The notes beneath the pieces were generated by a model. The model was given only the letters and a program-made list of their open reading frames with translations. It was not told the DNA's origin and did not search any database. Of a stretch of 64,000 bases of DNA, positions 36,960-48,094 are shown in pieces. Every line of letters begins with the position of its first letter. Within the stretch, counting starts at the first letter, position 1. The stretch is from Zhengitettix transpicula (lineage: Eukaryota > Arthropoda > Insecta > Orthoptera > Tetrigidae), in NCBI GenBank assembly GCA_037074705.1, contig CM073592.1, positions 88,291,129 through 88,355,128 on the forward strand, given 5' to 3'. The position numbers were made by a program, and so were the translations under genes.

Positions 36960-37215
36960 TTCAGTTGTTTCAATTTTGCATGGATAATGGTGTCCAAAAA
37001 TATCCGCAAGATTGGTGCCGCGGAGAAGAGGAGAATTAACGGAACCAACTGATCAATGCCTGGTTTGGACGTTTCCTGTAGAGTTTCTGTGTAGATACCT
37101 AGCTGTTGATGAAATATGGTTCACCACTACAGTCGACAGACAAAGAAACAGTCGAAATAGTGAGTCTGTGCAGGAAAACAGGAACAGAAGAAGACGAGGT
37201 GGTGAAATCTGAAAC
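36960..37215 (+). pseudogene. Mariner-like transposase fragment
   Basis: Translated pieces in two frames read ISARLVPRR and then VEFLCRYLAVDEIW, followed in another frame by VHHYSRQTKKQSK. These match the mariner transposase stretch from the KVSARWVPR block to the first catalytic region (F-L-x-R-x-x-T-x-D-E-T-W, then H-x-Y-x-P-E-T-K-x-Q-S-K). The first catalytic aspartate is kept in VDEIW, but frameshifts and stops break the gene, and neither end of the element is recognisable. It lies directly against the inner end of LTR copy 3. Confidence 0.6.
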
Positions 37216-37289
37216 TGATTTTTTTGTGGATATATTGCAGTAAACAACAAGTTAACGATAAATTCGCCTCACGCTAGTGAAGCCATTTA

Positions 37290-38320
37290 TGTAATAAACA
37301 CCTTGTTAGGGTTAATTAACGAATCAATTAACGAAAATTTATTTATATTTAAAAATTTATTGTTTATAAATTTACATTGTATAAGATCTATTTTTCACGC
37401 CGAATTTCATCCAGTTAACAACAAATACTTTTATTTTTCATTTATTAATTCGTGTCGTTTATGAAAAATACCATTCTTATATCATTACAATTAAATACGT
37501 CGGATCTCTGTATCTCAGGGTCACTACTGGGTTTGATAATTAGAACAAAAGCAATGGATAAACTGACAATTAACAATTCAAATATAAAAAGTTAACCTAA
37601 AACAATATGAAAATAAGTGAAAAGAAAACTGAACGAAACGAAAACTGAACGAAATCTGACTATACCTTTTTAATTTTCGTTTACAAATTTGTATAAAAGT
37701 TTTGTTACTCTCGGAATGTCTGTCTGGTACCAGATCTCTCTCTTGTATCTTGAAAACTACCACACCAACAGAGCCATTTTTACACTGACTCTACACTTAT
37801 TTGAAATTTTTAATATACACGATTGAAATACTCGTCCTCTGCTACCTGGAACCTCGGATGAGCCGCCCCCTTTTGTCAGCCAGTGGATGCCGGTATCCTC
37901 TATGCGAAAATTGTTCAATCAGCGTGAAGCAACCATTTGCTTCACCGTGTGAAAATTATTATTTAAATCACTCCGTAAAAATATTTGCTTTCTTTCATGT
38001 AAAAATACAGGATCTCGCCATCCGTACTTTATATCTGCAGACTGAAGTGTTTGTTGCTTTAGGTGAACTGAACTGTATTAAATCTCCCCGTCGACTTTTA
38101 ACTGTTTCATCTCTCGTACGCAGATTTTAGACTCCTTCACCTTTCATCGCCGATTCCAGATTCTCGTTCTCCAAGCGCAACTCAGTTCTCTAAACGCGCG
38201 GTTTTTCAGTTTCCATTGTTAAACAAAGAAAAAAACCCACCTTTATTGTCGCCTTTACGCATTCGTACCGCTAACAATTTCATTATATTAAAACAATTAA
38301 TGGCTTGTTTAATTGGTATT

Positions 38321-38323
<3 letters not shown>
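37290..38323 (-). mobile_element. LTR of the Gypsy-like family (copy 3)
   Basis: About 1034 bp, from TGTAATA to TGGTATTACA on the plus strand, abutting an (AT)n tract at 38324. Collinear in reverse with copy 1 through the CAGGGTCACTACTGGGTTTG block (near 37518) and the TCTGGTACCAGA block (near 37723). On the minus strand just past the inner end, TAAATGGC then TTCAC and CGTGAGG match the TGGCGCTTCACGTGAGG seen after copy 1. It is therefore probably a 5' LTR whose internal region was lost or replaced by the mariner-bearing sequence. Confidence 0.65.

Positions 38324-38357
<34 letters not shown>
38324..38357. repeat. (AT)n microsatellite at LTR border
   Basis: About 17 AT repeats starting directly at the LTR end. 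Confidence 0.9.
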
Positions 38358-38359
<2 letters not shown>

Positions 38360-38545
38360 GATATGTTTTATGAGAGGAACGGATTAATATTTGTTAATGG
38401 ATATTGTAGGCAAACTAAATATGTTTCCAGGATATACTACGTCAATAACTTCCTTACGAATAATGTGGTTACTGAGATTTTTAAACCAATTGTCTTTGTA
38501 ATAGTTATGTGTGGAGTAATTGTTAAATAGAAAATTAAACTTCTT
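38358..38545. mobile_element. Penelope-like associated repeat (copy of 28940..29110)
   Basis: Shares TTCGATATGTTTTAT, an AACTAAAT-TGTTT block and AAACCAATTGTCTTTGTAAT, then TGTTAAATAGAAAATT, in the same order as 28940..29110. The hammerhead-like part expected on its left is absent; the microsatellite and LTR start there. Confidence 0.45.
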
Positions 38546-39055
38546 AATTGTAACTGCACTCAGGCGAAAAAAAAGATTAAACAAGAGGATTGCCAAAAGG
38601 AAATTTTATTATACCTGCTGGCAGGCACCATTCTAGATGTAAAATTTTCAACAAAAACAATTTGTTTAGGTAATGAATAAATGTGTGAATGTATTTCTTT
38701 AATTTATAATTTTAAAGTACATAACTGTAAAGAATTAATTTTGTTATTGTATATGGATAAAAGTTTAGAATTAAAGAAAGAAATAATGCTATTATTATAA
38801 TAATGTTGGAAGCGAGCTGGAAATCATTTAATTTTCTTCATTTAAATAAAAAATCACACTTGATGCTCGAAATAACTAACGTGCTCGAAAGTTGCTACGA
38901 AGTTTTAAAAAACTAGAATAAATATAAATTCCGAAAGTGAGATAAATATAACTTGTAAAGACATAAAGGATACGTTAAAAATGAAATATAAATACGCTAA
39001 TGATACGGCTGGGCGTCAAATGTTAAAAAGAAAGATAAACGTCTGCTTTGTTCAT
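38546..39055. other. AT-rich non-coding tract
   Basis: No gene or recognisable repeat seen. Confidence 0.35.
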
Positions 39056-39058
39056 TAA

Positions 39059-39177
39059 TAATAAGAAAAATAGCGTAATACAGAAGAAGAAGTGAGGATA
39101 TAAATACCACACTCGTTATAATAGTATGGTATTTATATCATCATTTGTTTTGACTCTATTTGGTTATTTTTCTTATG
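39059..39177. mobile_element. Inverted pair of Penelope-like terminal segments
   Basis: The left arm (39059..39111) matches the minus-strand family segment and the right arm (39124..39177) is its reverse complement, with a 12-base spacer. The innermost arms pair over GATATAAATACCA. The hammerhead-like block is missing from both arms. Confidence 0.55.
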
Positions 39178-39179
39178 AC

Positions 39180-39830
39180 TAAAAATAGAAAACAAATCAA
39201 CATTTGACAAGAAATTGCCGTTCTATAATGTCAAGGCACAGGTGAATTTTCTATTGGGAAAATAATAAAGTTGGAAATTTTGCAACATCCACCAGGATTT
39301 GGCCAGCGACTTATTCCTATTTCCTAACCCAAGAAAATAGTGGGGCTTCTGAAAATTTACTTTTTGAGCTGCTATAAATGGTTGAGGAAACGCTGGGCTA
39401 TTCCAGTTTAGAAAGGAACTTTTATCAAATACGTTATTAAATGCTTGTTGATAACCGAAAGAAGTGTGACATGTCTTTTGAATCTAATGAAACAACAGAA
39501 TGTGTGGAAGTGACGCCGATGATGCTTGGCGACGTCCTCATTAGGCTATGGTTAGCCGCTGGCAGTGTCTATACCAGCACCGACCCTTTGTCTCTTACGT
39601 GTCTTTGTTCCAGTCCTTGCAAATTCTGTCCACGACGTACACACGGCGCGTCGCTCTACACAATTAGGCACCTCAATGAACCATCCATCCTGCGTCATAC
39701 CACTTCATAACGCCTCTTTTTGAAATTAAAAATATTAATAATTATGCACTGAAACTAAAATTTTACTACTTCATGATCTTCTACTATAATATACTGCAAC
39801 TTTCATAGTTGACGGTAAATATTTTCGGAG
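39180..39830. other. Non-coding tract with a GC-richer patch
   Basis: The patch at 39500..39710 is open on the plus strand for 89 codons from 39441, but the peptide is unrecognised and no splice border stands out. A conserved non-coding element is possible. Confidence 0.25.
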
Positions 39831-39949
39831 ACGATAGTCTCAATAATCTACCGTCAAATGGTTCATTAAACAACAGACCAGTTTTCCTGAAGGGCGAATC
39901 TAAACACTGTTTTGGCACCTTCGTTAGCAATAATTGTAATAATATGTGC

Positions 39950-40700
39950 TGAATATAAGTGTAATCGATATTAGCGTCGAATAAATAATTTTCGGGGTCA
40001 ATGAGACTCATAATATTTTTTAATATATTCTGTGTATAATTACAATCCCTATCGGCTTGGGAGGAGATAACCATAAAGGGGAGGATATAGGAATCGAATC
40101 CGGGGTTATGGATGCCGCTGAGATTAATAATGACATTCAACTTGCAGTTTAACCCCCACGGGTGGGGCTGAACGGAAGTAGAAATTTTCAAACATGTTAA
40201 TTTGCGCCTATTAAATAATTTTCGGTGTCATTTAAATTCATAATATTTCGGGAGATATTATCTGTGAATAATTTCAATCAATATCGCCATGGAAGGGGAT
40301 GGCGCTTAGGTGTTGCGTTACATTAAAATAACGCGAATAGATTAAAATTCGAATTAATTGTGGGATTATGGATGTCGATGAGTTTCATTGTGACAAACCG
40401 GATAACGCGTGGTGGAGTGAGGGTAGGGGGGGGATTGCAATTTTAAAACGATGTAACCGGCCGATTCTTGCGTGGAATTTTTCCCCCCCACTGCAGTGGA
40501 AATTTTCAAAAATGTACATACGTTGAATGAAACTATTTCAGGGTCAATGAGTTCAACTCCCTTCGGAATGGGAGGTGAACACATTTAGGGATAGGGGTCG
40601 AGTTGTGTTACATGTAAATAACGCAAAAGCTACCTAGGTTGGAGGAAAATCAGGGGTTATGGATAAACGACATCTCGGGCAACGCCGGTCACCCAGCTAG
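39950..40700 (+). mobile_element. Helitron-like non-autonomous element, 3' end recognised
   Basis: The right end reads CGGGCAACGCCGGTCACCC then AGCTAG at 40695..40700, followed by T. A short GC hairpin a few bases before CTAG, with insertion before T, is the Helitron 3' signature; the same end is found at 55455 and, decayed, at 46193. The body has imperfect internal repeats (TTCGGGGTCAATGAG type at 39990, 40220 and 40538; AAATTTTCAAA at 40181 and 40500). The left end was not found. An open frame on the minus strand at 39784..40191 is unrecognised. Confidence 0.45.
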
Positions 40701-40704
40701 TCAA

Positions 40705-41130
40705 GAATAAATTACGGAAAGTGAAGAAACGTTTACAAAATTCACGAGAAAAAACTTCGATTTTAATTCTAGAGTAAAACGGATTTGAGGGACTGTTTGG
40801 CTGGGTTGCAGCTCAACCCCGCGATATGTTTCACGAGAAAAATCAACGAAATAAGATAAAACTCACACGGATAATAATACTAAAGTAGAAATAGCAAGGT
40901 AAATTATTGTAGAAGTAAAAAATTGAAATACAAAATTAAAGTTTTTGAAAACAATTTAGGACCAGATAATACAGACGGTAGTGATCAATAAACGACACAC
41001 AGGCCCAGAATTCCATAGAGAAACGAAGTATAAAACATTGGGGAAGGCCCCAAATCAACCTTTTTTAGTTGTGGAGAATTTGAGGTATTAAATCACAGAT
41101 CTTAATTATAGGATCAGGGTGGAAAAATCT
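40705..41130. other. Non-coding tract
   Basis: No gene or recognisable repeat seen. Confidence 0.3.
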
Positions 41131-41135
41131 CGACC

Positions 41136-41280
41136 GGGCCGGTATAGCTCAGATGGCAAAGTGTATATCTTACCAATTGGAGGTTCTGGGTTAGATTCGA
41201 GATTTGCTAGAGTTTTTCCCATCCTTATCCTTTCATTCAGTTTTACAGTCATTAGTGCTGAGCATCAATTGAAATAATTT
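41136..41280 (+). repeat. tRNA-derived SINE (family 1)
   Basis: Box A-like TAGCTCAGATGG at 41145 and a damaged box B, GGTTAGATTCG, at 41189 are spaced as in a tRNA gene, inside a head starting GGGCCGGTATAGC. No functional acceptor stem forms. The unrelated AT-rich tail is typical of a SINE. Its exact 3' end is not visible. Confidence 0.55.
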
Positions 41281-41284
41281 TTAG

Positions 41285-42340
41285 CCGGACAGAGAAATCG
41301 TGACAATCAGAGAAATGTAATTTATTCAACAGTGATGATTTAGTCATTTGCCGATTTTATACTTAAATAATCTCAGAGCACTTAGCTCTCAACTCTGCCT
41401 ATGTGAATATAGAAATATTAAGTAAATACAGGGAAATAGTTCATTATTGAAAATATATACTATAATGTTAGTGTTTTTCCGAATTATGTTAAAATATATT
41501 ATTATATTTTAACTTCTAGTTTTAGTTATATTAATATATATTTAACAATTAATTAATATATAATATATAATATATTATGTAAATATTTATTAATTTAAAA
41601 ATTGTTTTTGTTAAAGACGCTACGTTGCGATACGTGGGTGTGATGTAAGTGGAAGGTTTGCCTACCTGATACAAATCTCCCTTCAGTTTGTAGTTACATG
41701 GACTAACAAAACTTTCAGTCCGACTACAGCTTAAAAAGTAGCGCAGTTAACTGAAAGATATTTTAAAATTAATATAATTTTTATCGGCTACAACCATCAT
41801 AGGACGTAGTCCATCGTTCTAAAACTACTTAAAAATTGTGAAAGAAACTAATTGAAAGGATATTATGGTTTAATTATATATAAATTTTTCTAATATATTT
41901 GCTGAATTGTTTATTTATTAAAATATTTTATTATTATTAATTATTTTATAATCAAATACTATTAACTGTTAGTTAAATACATAATATTAAATAATTTTAT
42001 ATGAATCTATGTCATTATTGATCGCATTGATTGGCTGTGACGTACCAGTGGAGTTTTACAGGCCATTATTCTCCAGTCGCGTCCCCTTTCGTCACCATGT
42101 CCGCAGTCAAAAAAAGTTTAACTTCATAAAGTACGAATATAAAATGATAATCGACAAATCACTTTTCAATTTTAATTTGGCAAAGTTAATGTTAAGTGTG
42201 ATACCTCCAAACTATCGGTAAATTAATTTTATACTTATGTGATGATGAGGAATATGTTTTATATAGAGGAAGACGAGAGTTTAAAATATTTCTAATTACA
42301 TCTGTGTAAGAATTATGCATCTTCTTGTGGTAGTATCACT
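41285..42340. other. AT-rich non-coding tract
   Basis: No gene or recognisable repeat seen. Confidence 0.4.
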
Positions 42341-42349
42341 AGACAAGTG

Positions 42350-42620
42350 CGAGGCTTAACGCTGCGACGCCGACGCCGACGCGCAACCCTATCCCCGAAC
42401 AAAGAGGCCATCTGTCACCTGCTCCTTCATTAGATTCCTCCATCTGAGCCTCTGCGCTAACAAGCGCCCTCACCTGCGAACATGGCGGCTCGCGTCCCCG
42501 TAGGGCTGTAAGTCGCAGAGAATTCCGACCCAGGGAATAATTCTCTTCTTAGCATAACACGGACGTTTCGTAGCAACCACTTTCCCGCGAGGCTGTGCAC
42601 TTACTGCCGAGACATGTATG
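42350..42620. promoter_or_regulatory. GC-rich, CpG-rich island
   Basis: Begins with GACGCCGACGCCGACGCGC and includes AACATGGCGGCTCGCG (near 42480), which contains the ATGGC core bound by YY1/Pleiohomeotic proteins. No long frame. A promoter, Polycomb response element or conserved non-coding element are possible; none is shown. Confidence 0.25.
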
Positions 42621-42624
42621 ACAA

Positions 42625-43220
42625 TTTACATTTCATTAGTAACAGCTCATTAAATTTATCATTTAGCTGGAATATTTGTAAGGACCACGATGCTATGAAG
42701 CCCTCCATACATATGCAAGACTTCTAACTCGCCCCTGTTCACAGAAGATGTCTCTATATATCATAATGTTGACAGAAATATTACAGCTCAATAAATTCAA
42801 TTTTTTTTTCAATATTTTGAATAACATATAAAAATATAACAATAACAATTTTGTTTATTTATGGATGAAATCGAGTAATTTTAGTTTGCATTCACACTTC
42901 ATGTATTAAGGGATTATAAAACGATGTAATCTAAATTCCAGTCTAATTGCCACGTTGATTTTGTTTGCTGTACACACACGGAGACACAAACTAGCGCACT
43001 GAAATCTACGAGAGTTTTTTCGTTGTTATATAAAACTGTCAGAAACGTTTTAGCCATCTGCCATTTTCAGACAACATGGTGGATATTACAAAAAATTGAT
43101 TTTATTCGTATTTTGCAGCACTTTCGCTGAAACTTTTTATCTGTTATTACATAAAGCCATTATTTAGTAGGACTATTTATTCATTAAAACTATGTTTATG
43201 TGAAACTGTAACTACATAAT
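42625..43220. other. AT-rich non-coding tract
   Basis: No gene or recognisable repeat seen. Confidence 0.35.
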
Positions 43221-43690
43221 ACGAGGGTTGTTTGATAAGTCTGGTAAAAATGTAACAAAAATATTTTTTAAATAACTTACTTAATTTCTCAACATAGGCT
43301 CCTTCCTTCGATCTACACTTTACCCAGCGAGATTCCAATTTTTCTACCCATCACAAAAGTAGGTTTTGTCATCTCTGAAAAATACTCAGTCACGGCCTAC
43401 ATTACTTCTTCATTTGATAAAAATTTCTTCCCACCAAGACAAATTTTCAAGTTCAGAAAGAAAAGGAAGTCATTTGGTGCTAACTCTGGTGAATAGGGTG
43501 GATGAGAAATCAATGCGAATGCCAATATCACACTTTCGCCATTGAGACTGCTGCTTGGTTGTTTATCAATCAGCACCCGTTTCAAACGATCCAATAGAGC
43601 AGGTCTTAAGAAATATGTAAACGCGTTTAGGAATATCAAATTGCTATCCGTTTTCTAGACACAAACTGACGAATGTTCCGAAACCCAATA
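43221..43690 (-). pseudogene. Mariner element 3' half with broken transposase
   Basis: On the minus strand the frame from 43639 contains HPPYSPELAPNDFLFF, then NLKICLGGKKFLSNEEV. This is the mariner C-terminal catalytic block, whose last D is replaced by N in APND. After a stop the reading continues AVTEYFSEM and, frameshifted, EGAYVEKLSKLFKKYF, the conserved end. The element terminates at 43221 with ACGAGGGTTGTTTGATAAGT, a typical mariner terminal repeat. The N-terminal half and the other terminal repeat are missing, so it is 5'-truncated and inactive. Confidence 0.75.
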
Positions 43691-43694
43691 TTTA

Positions 43695-44175
43695 CATGCG
43701 TGGACAGAGTTTGTGTTCTTTTACTATAAGAGGGCTGCATGGGTTTTCGCTACAATGATTAATAACTTTAAGGATTACTTAAATTGTTATTCAGAATTTG
43801 AAAACGTTAAAAGTAATCTTTTTACGGGTCGTGCTAAACAAATTTTTTATTGTCAAGAGCAGGGGTGTAGATTATCAAATACACAAAAACATAGAACAAA
43901 AAAGTTTTCTACAAAAAAACTAGAGATAAAGAGGAAAATATACTGAAAATATATCCAATCAATAAGTATAGACCTTAGAAAAAAACTTTGTACTAAAAGC
44001 AAACGAGAATACCAAGTATCGTGCACACTATTATCATTCTCGTATGAACGACAGGAAACACACCAGTCTTTGTAAGTTAAGAGAAATAAAAATCTATGTA
44101 ATTTAGTAGTTGACACGAAACCAATCATAAACCTCATACTACTTAAAATTTTTGATTTTTAAATAATAAAGGATC
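43695..44175. other. AT-rich non-coding tract
   Basis: Short open frames on both strands overlap in 43713..44137 without recognisable domains. Confidence 0.3.
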
Positions 44176-44176
44176 A

Positions 44177-44371
44177 CGTACTATAGCACGCGAAGGCGAA
44201 GGCGTGTGGCGCAGAGTCAGGGGGAGTATGTGAGGAATAAACATAAGCACGAAACGACCTGATCAGGTCCAACTCTAGGCGTTTACTGGAGCTAATTGGC
44301 TACGCACGGCGATGGGTACCAGGAAGATGGATACGAAAATTGGCCGCCAATATATTTGACGCGTACTATAG
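44177..44371. mobile_element. GC-richer insert flanked by 10-bp direct repeats
   Basis: CGTACTATAG occurs at 44177..44186 and again at 44362..44371, bracketing 175 bp of balanced sequence. The flanking repeat looks like a target-site duplication from retroposition. Inside is the 14-bp palindrome GACCTGATCAGGTC. No tRNA boxes or poly(A) tail were found, so the element type is open. Confidence 0.35.
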
Positions 44372-44374
44372 TGC

Positions 44375-45835
44375 CTTAATATACTACTCACTAGTCTAGT
44401 GTTAATTATGCCACGCCTAAACTCACACTATTAGAGCGTACGTTTATCTAAATTGCGAAAATGTATCATTACGCAACACTCTTTATTGATACCTAAAAAT
44501 ACGGCTTTTTAAACACGAAGAATACATATCTTAATGTACCCTTTATACTTCGAGGAATTACTGTCTTCCTTTTAAAATACTGCCTTCCTTGGTATTGTCG
44601 AATTCCGAAAATAGAATTCGCTTGAAATGGATCTTTTCACAGCGTCTCAATAGAAACCGTTTCGAAATAGACTGCCTTTTATCGCGTCCGTCTCCAGCTT
44701 TTCAATACGTCTCAAGTAGCAAGGCTTTCCAATTGCACATCCTACTTATCGCTGTTTCCCAATATTTTTTTATCATATCAGACTATTTATCACATCTCAT
44801 TAAAGATGAGAAGAAAGTGGCTCATTTAGCCATTCCTAACTTCCATTGTTCTTTAAATAACGAGGGTAACTCATTTCAAACACGTTTGAAGACATCACAT
44901 TGTCACATTTTTCAGATTTTTTTTAAAAAAATCAGTTATATCCGTCACGCATCACGTATAGGTTATTTTTTCGTCTCAATACAGAACATCCCGGTGATGC
45001 GTATTAATACACATTAATCTGATTCATATTAAACATTATTGTCAATTACCCTGTACACAAATATAGGATATCCAATATTGTGAGCATCTGTCGGCCTAAA
45101 TGCTCAATTACAGTCAATAAGGCAGCCAGCACCTGTTTGCGGTTTAGTCGAACAGTTGTGAATGCAGCTAGGAAACCGAGATATAAATCAAATTTCCCGT
45201 TGCTGTTTTAATAATTAGCTTATTATATTTTTCCTAGGTCTGCTGTTGTATGAGAAAAGACTATATATATGAAATGACGTTTGTTATATTGGAAGGGTAA
45301 AGATGTTCAAGTAGACACTATGATTAAATTGGAGAACTAATTTAATAAATTTAATAATTTAATAAATCCAGTCCTGGTTAATTTTACATGTCAGCAAAAC
45401 ACTTCTAAAAATTCAAACAAAATCTAAATATTTATTAAATAAATCTAGTTAAGACGAAGTCAAATTATATTAGGAAAGTCAGTTGTTAATTTACGTTTAT
45501 TAAGTGTAAAATTACTTATCTACAATGATTAATTTGTTCTTATTTGTTAATACTATACAATTATTTAAAATTCGTCGTTCTGATAGTTCATTAACGTCTT
45601 AGGAAAAGTAAGTATAGTTGGAAGTACTGGATCTTGTAGAAACTATTTCTCTGTTTTTAGAAAATATTTCACATGTATCAGTAGCTCCTATATTTAAATA
45701 CGAAGAAAAAATAATTAAGAATCAACAAGCAAGTAAATTTAAGCTAGTTATTATTCATAATTTATTGCATATTTAAATTAATATTTTTTATTTTATGTCT
45801 GATTTTCATTATCTCATAAAATAGTATTTATGTTC
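44375..45835. other. Non-coding tract with one long unrecognised frame
   Basis: A 142-codon open frame on the plus strand (44589..45017) has no domain, signal peptide or splice border that I can identify. A single GTTTGCGGTTTAGTCGAAC at 45135 resembles the Runx-type block of the 431-bp duplication. Confidence 0.25.
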
Positions 45836-45839
45836 CACA

Positions 45840-46193
45840 TACAAATCTACACCCATGGCAAAAATTTGATCAAATTTCGATCATGTGTTCCTTTCTAACC
45901 GAAAAAAAACACAATGGTGTTAAAATACGTCTCCTAACTCCAGGGTTGAGGTGAAGATTTTCAAACATGCTCAAACGGTCTAAATTTGATCTAATAACAT
46001 TGATAGTGTTCCTCCCGAGAATTTTTGTGTAAAATTCCAACCACTTTCGGCATGGGTGAGGAACACCCCTTGGGGTGGGGGTGGAGGGACGTTACAAAAA
46101 TAACGCAAAAACTACCAAAATAGGAGCTAAATCTGGGGTTACGGATGTCACTCAGTGTTTTTTGTCACCCTGGGCTACGCCGGGCACCCATAT
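45840..46193 (+). mobile_element. Helitron-like fragment, decayed 3' end
   Basis: Shares the body of the element at 39950..40700 (GTTACAAAAATAACGCAAAA, then TGGGGTTACGGATGTCACTC) and ends GGGCTACGCCGGGCACCC then ATATAG, where intact copies have CTAG. Confidence 0.4.
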
Positions 46194-46199
46194 AGAATG

Positions 46200-47800
46200 A
46201 AATAAAATGTAGTTCATGAGCAGTAAAAGGCACTGTATTTATTTTAAAATAACAATGTTTCTATACCTATTTGTTTCTTCGTCATGTTATGAGTTGACTG
46301 AAAATTCATATAATAAAATTAGTGATACGTGAAATGATAAACGTTAAAGTAGGCTGGCTGTGAAGGAAACATAGCCAGACTGAGTGGACGTTTATACTTT
46401 TATCGCATATCTTCTCACCAAGTCACAATCTGAGAATGGTAAAAACATTGTAATTTTTAACTGAATTCATTCTTCAAGAACAAAAGAATGCTTTAAATAC
46501 AAAGCGAGCAATAAGAAATATGTAACTGAATGGAAAAATCTCTACGCTTCGATTTCTGAACCGATCAATTACCTGAAGTTTTAATGAAGTGGTGATAACC
46601 TGTATTTCATTTTATATTTTGTTTATCGTAGAGATGTATTTTGTGTGGTTCTCTATCCGTAATGTTAAGGATCGTGGCCAGACACAGACTGCACTTTAAA
46701 TTACAGCTGTACGGTAAAGCACCATAAACTGTACGTAGTGATGGTAAAAGTGCACTTGTAGGACCTCTAAATTGTAATTCGACTATCAAATTTCTATTTC
46801 TTCTTGGGAGAAGAAAAGTTCCTAGAATAGAGGTTGTACGTGCTGTAATTAAGTAATAAGAACTGTTCGACTTAATTATGTTCCCGATAAATCGCTTTCC
46901 AATGCAATGACGCAGAAAAAACAATTCCTAAACTAAATTCGCGAGTCATATAGCTTTACTAAACTTTTCATTAATTGGGTTACCACACACCTGTGGGAAA
47001 TTACTTTCAACTACAGCCTGGGAGGATGTATGGGTTTCATGTGACGACGCCAAATCCGCAAAAAAATTGGAGGTGTAGTGTTACGATGCTGCCTCGGTCA
47101 AAACTCCGTTTGAACCGGTTTTGGAGGGGTCTCTGAACAAATCACGTGGTCTGGTATAAGGCTTTGATTCGTTTTCCTGCAAGTCGGGTTTTCACTTGGG
47201 AGGAGATTTTTCTCTCCAACTTCGGAGCCACTATTAATATTCAGTCTTGCTAAAACCATCTTGGATTGAGGGAGGCTCTTGGGTAGTAAATACTGAGTTA
47301 TTTTCTATTAAACTTTGTCTTTAACTTCATAGCACTTTCTGTTTCTTGTTCTTGTCTCTGGACGGTACTTAGATAACAAGAACCCCTTGTTTTCGACTTT
47401 CCTATTTTCCTATCGTAGAAGTTTTCCTTTCGACGCTGAAAAAGAAACGGCGCTAGATTCTCCTTATCCAGCCTTTTCAATTCCAGCCTGTTCAATTTCG
47501 CGACTTATATAGAACTAAAATTTCTTTAAATACTTCTTATTTCGATCTGTACGTTTTAGAAAGTACGCAATATTACACGCGGACGTAACACTGTAACTAA
47601 CAGAAAACCTATTAATTGACAAAGGAAACTAACTGTTCGTTAGTTAATAGATTATTAATGTTGAATTCATAAGAAAGTAGGCATGAAAATCCCGTTCCAT
47701 TCCATAGCAATGATAGCTAAAGAGATGATTATACTCAATTCTGAAAAGGTAATATAAACTACTTTATTAACGGCTAATTTTTAATAAAGAGCGTAAGTAT
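46200..47800. other. Non-coding tract
   Basis: A 105-codon frame on the minus strand at 46607..46924 and a balanced patch at 46960..47280 are unrecognised. No transposon ends seen. Confidence 0.3.
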
Positions 47801-47802
47801 AT

Positions 47803-48015
47803 TCTGTATAAAGAGTTCTCGGGTTTCCGGTCGGGTAACGTGATTTGAGCTCAACGTTTCCATGGCTGACACCGCCATCTTCATCAGGTGAACAGGTGAA
47901 GAGTTCTCGGGTTTCCCGTGAACAGTTCACCTGACGAAGATTGCGGTGTCAGCCATGGAAACGTTGTGCTCAAATCACGTTACCCGACCGGAAACCCGAG
48001 AACTCTTTATACAGA
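47803..48015. mobile_element. Near-perfect palindrome of Penelope-like termini with hammerhead-like motifs
   Basis: Two 91-base arms (47803..47893 and 47925..48015) are inverted copies differing at only three positions, separated by 31 bases that carry a third partial copy (AGAGTTCTCGGGTTTCCCG). Each arm contains a hammerhead-like order. On the minus strand of the left arm: CTGATGA (47887..47881), AUGGC/GCCAU hairpin, GAAACGTT. On the plus strand of the right arm: CTGACGA (47931..47937), the same hairpin in part, GAAACGTT. Stem I can form GUG/CAC in the right arm. Closely spaced inverted termini fit a Penelope-like rearrangement. No reverse transcriptase lies nearby. Confidence 0.6.
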
Positions 48016-48094
48016 TAATTTTTAATTCAACGTAAACTGTTTTCATGAATGAATGTTCTTTTCTATATTTCTAATTGACAGTATTCTGTAGGTC

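Noticed and set aside
41136..41210. Functional tRNA gene
   Set aside because: Box B is mutated and the acceptor arms do not pair; a SINE head explains it better.
44589..45017. Longest open frame in the window (142 codons)
   Set aside because: No domain, signal, splice border or codon pattern supports it; a frame of this length can occur by chance in 64 kb.
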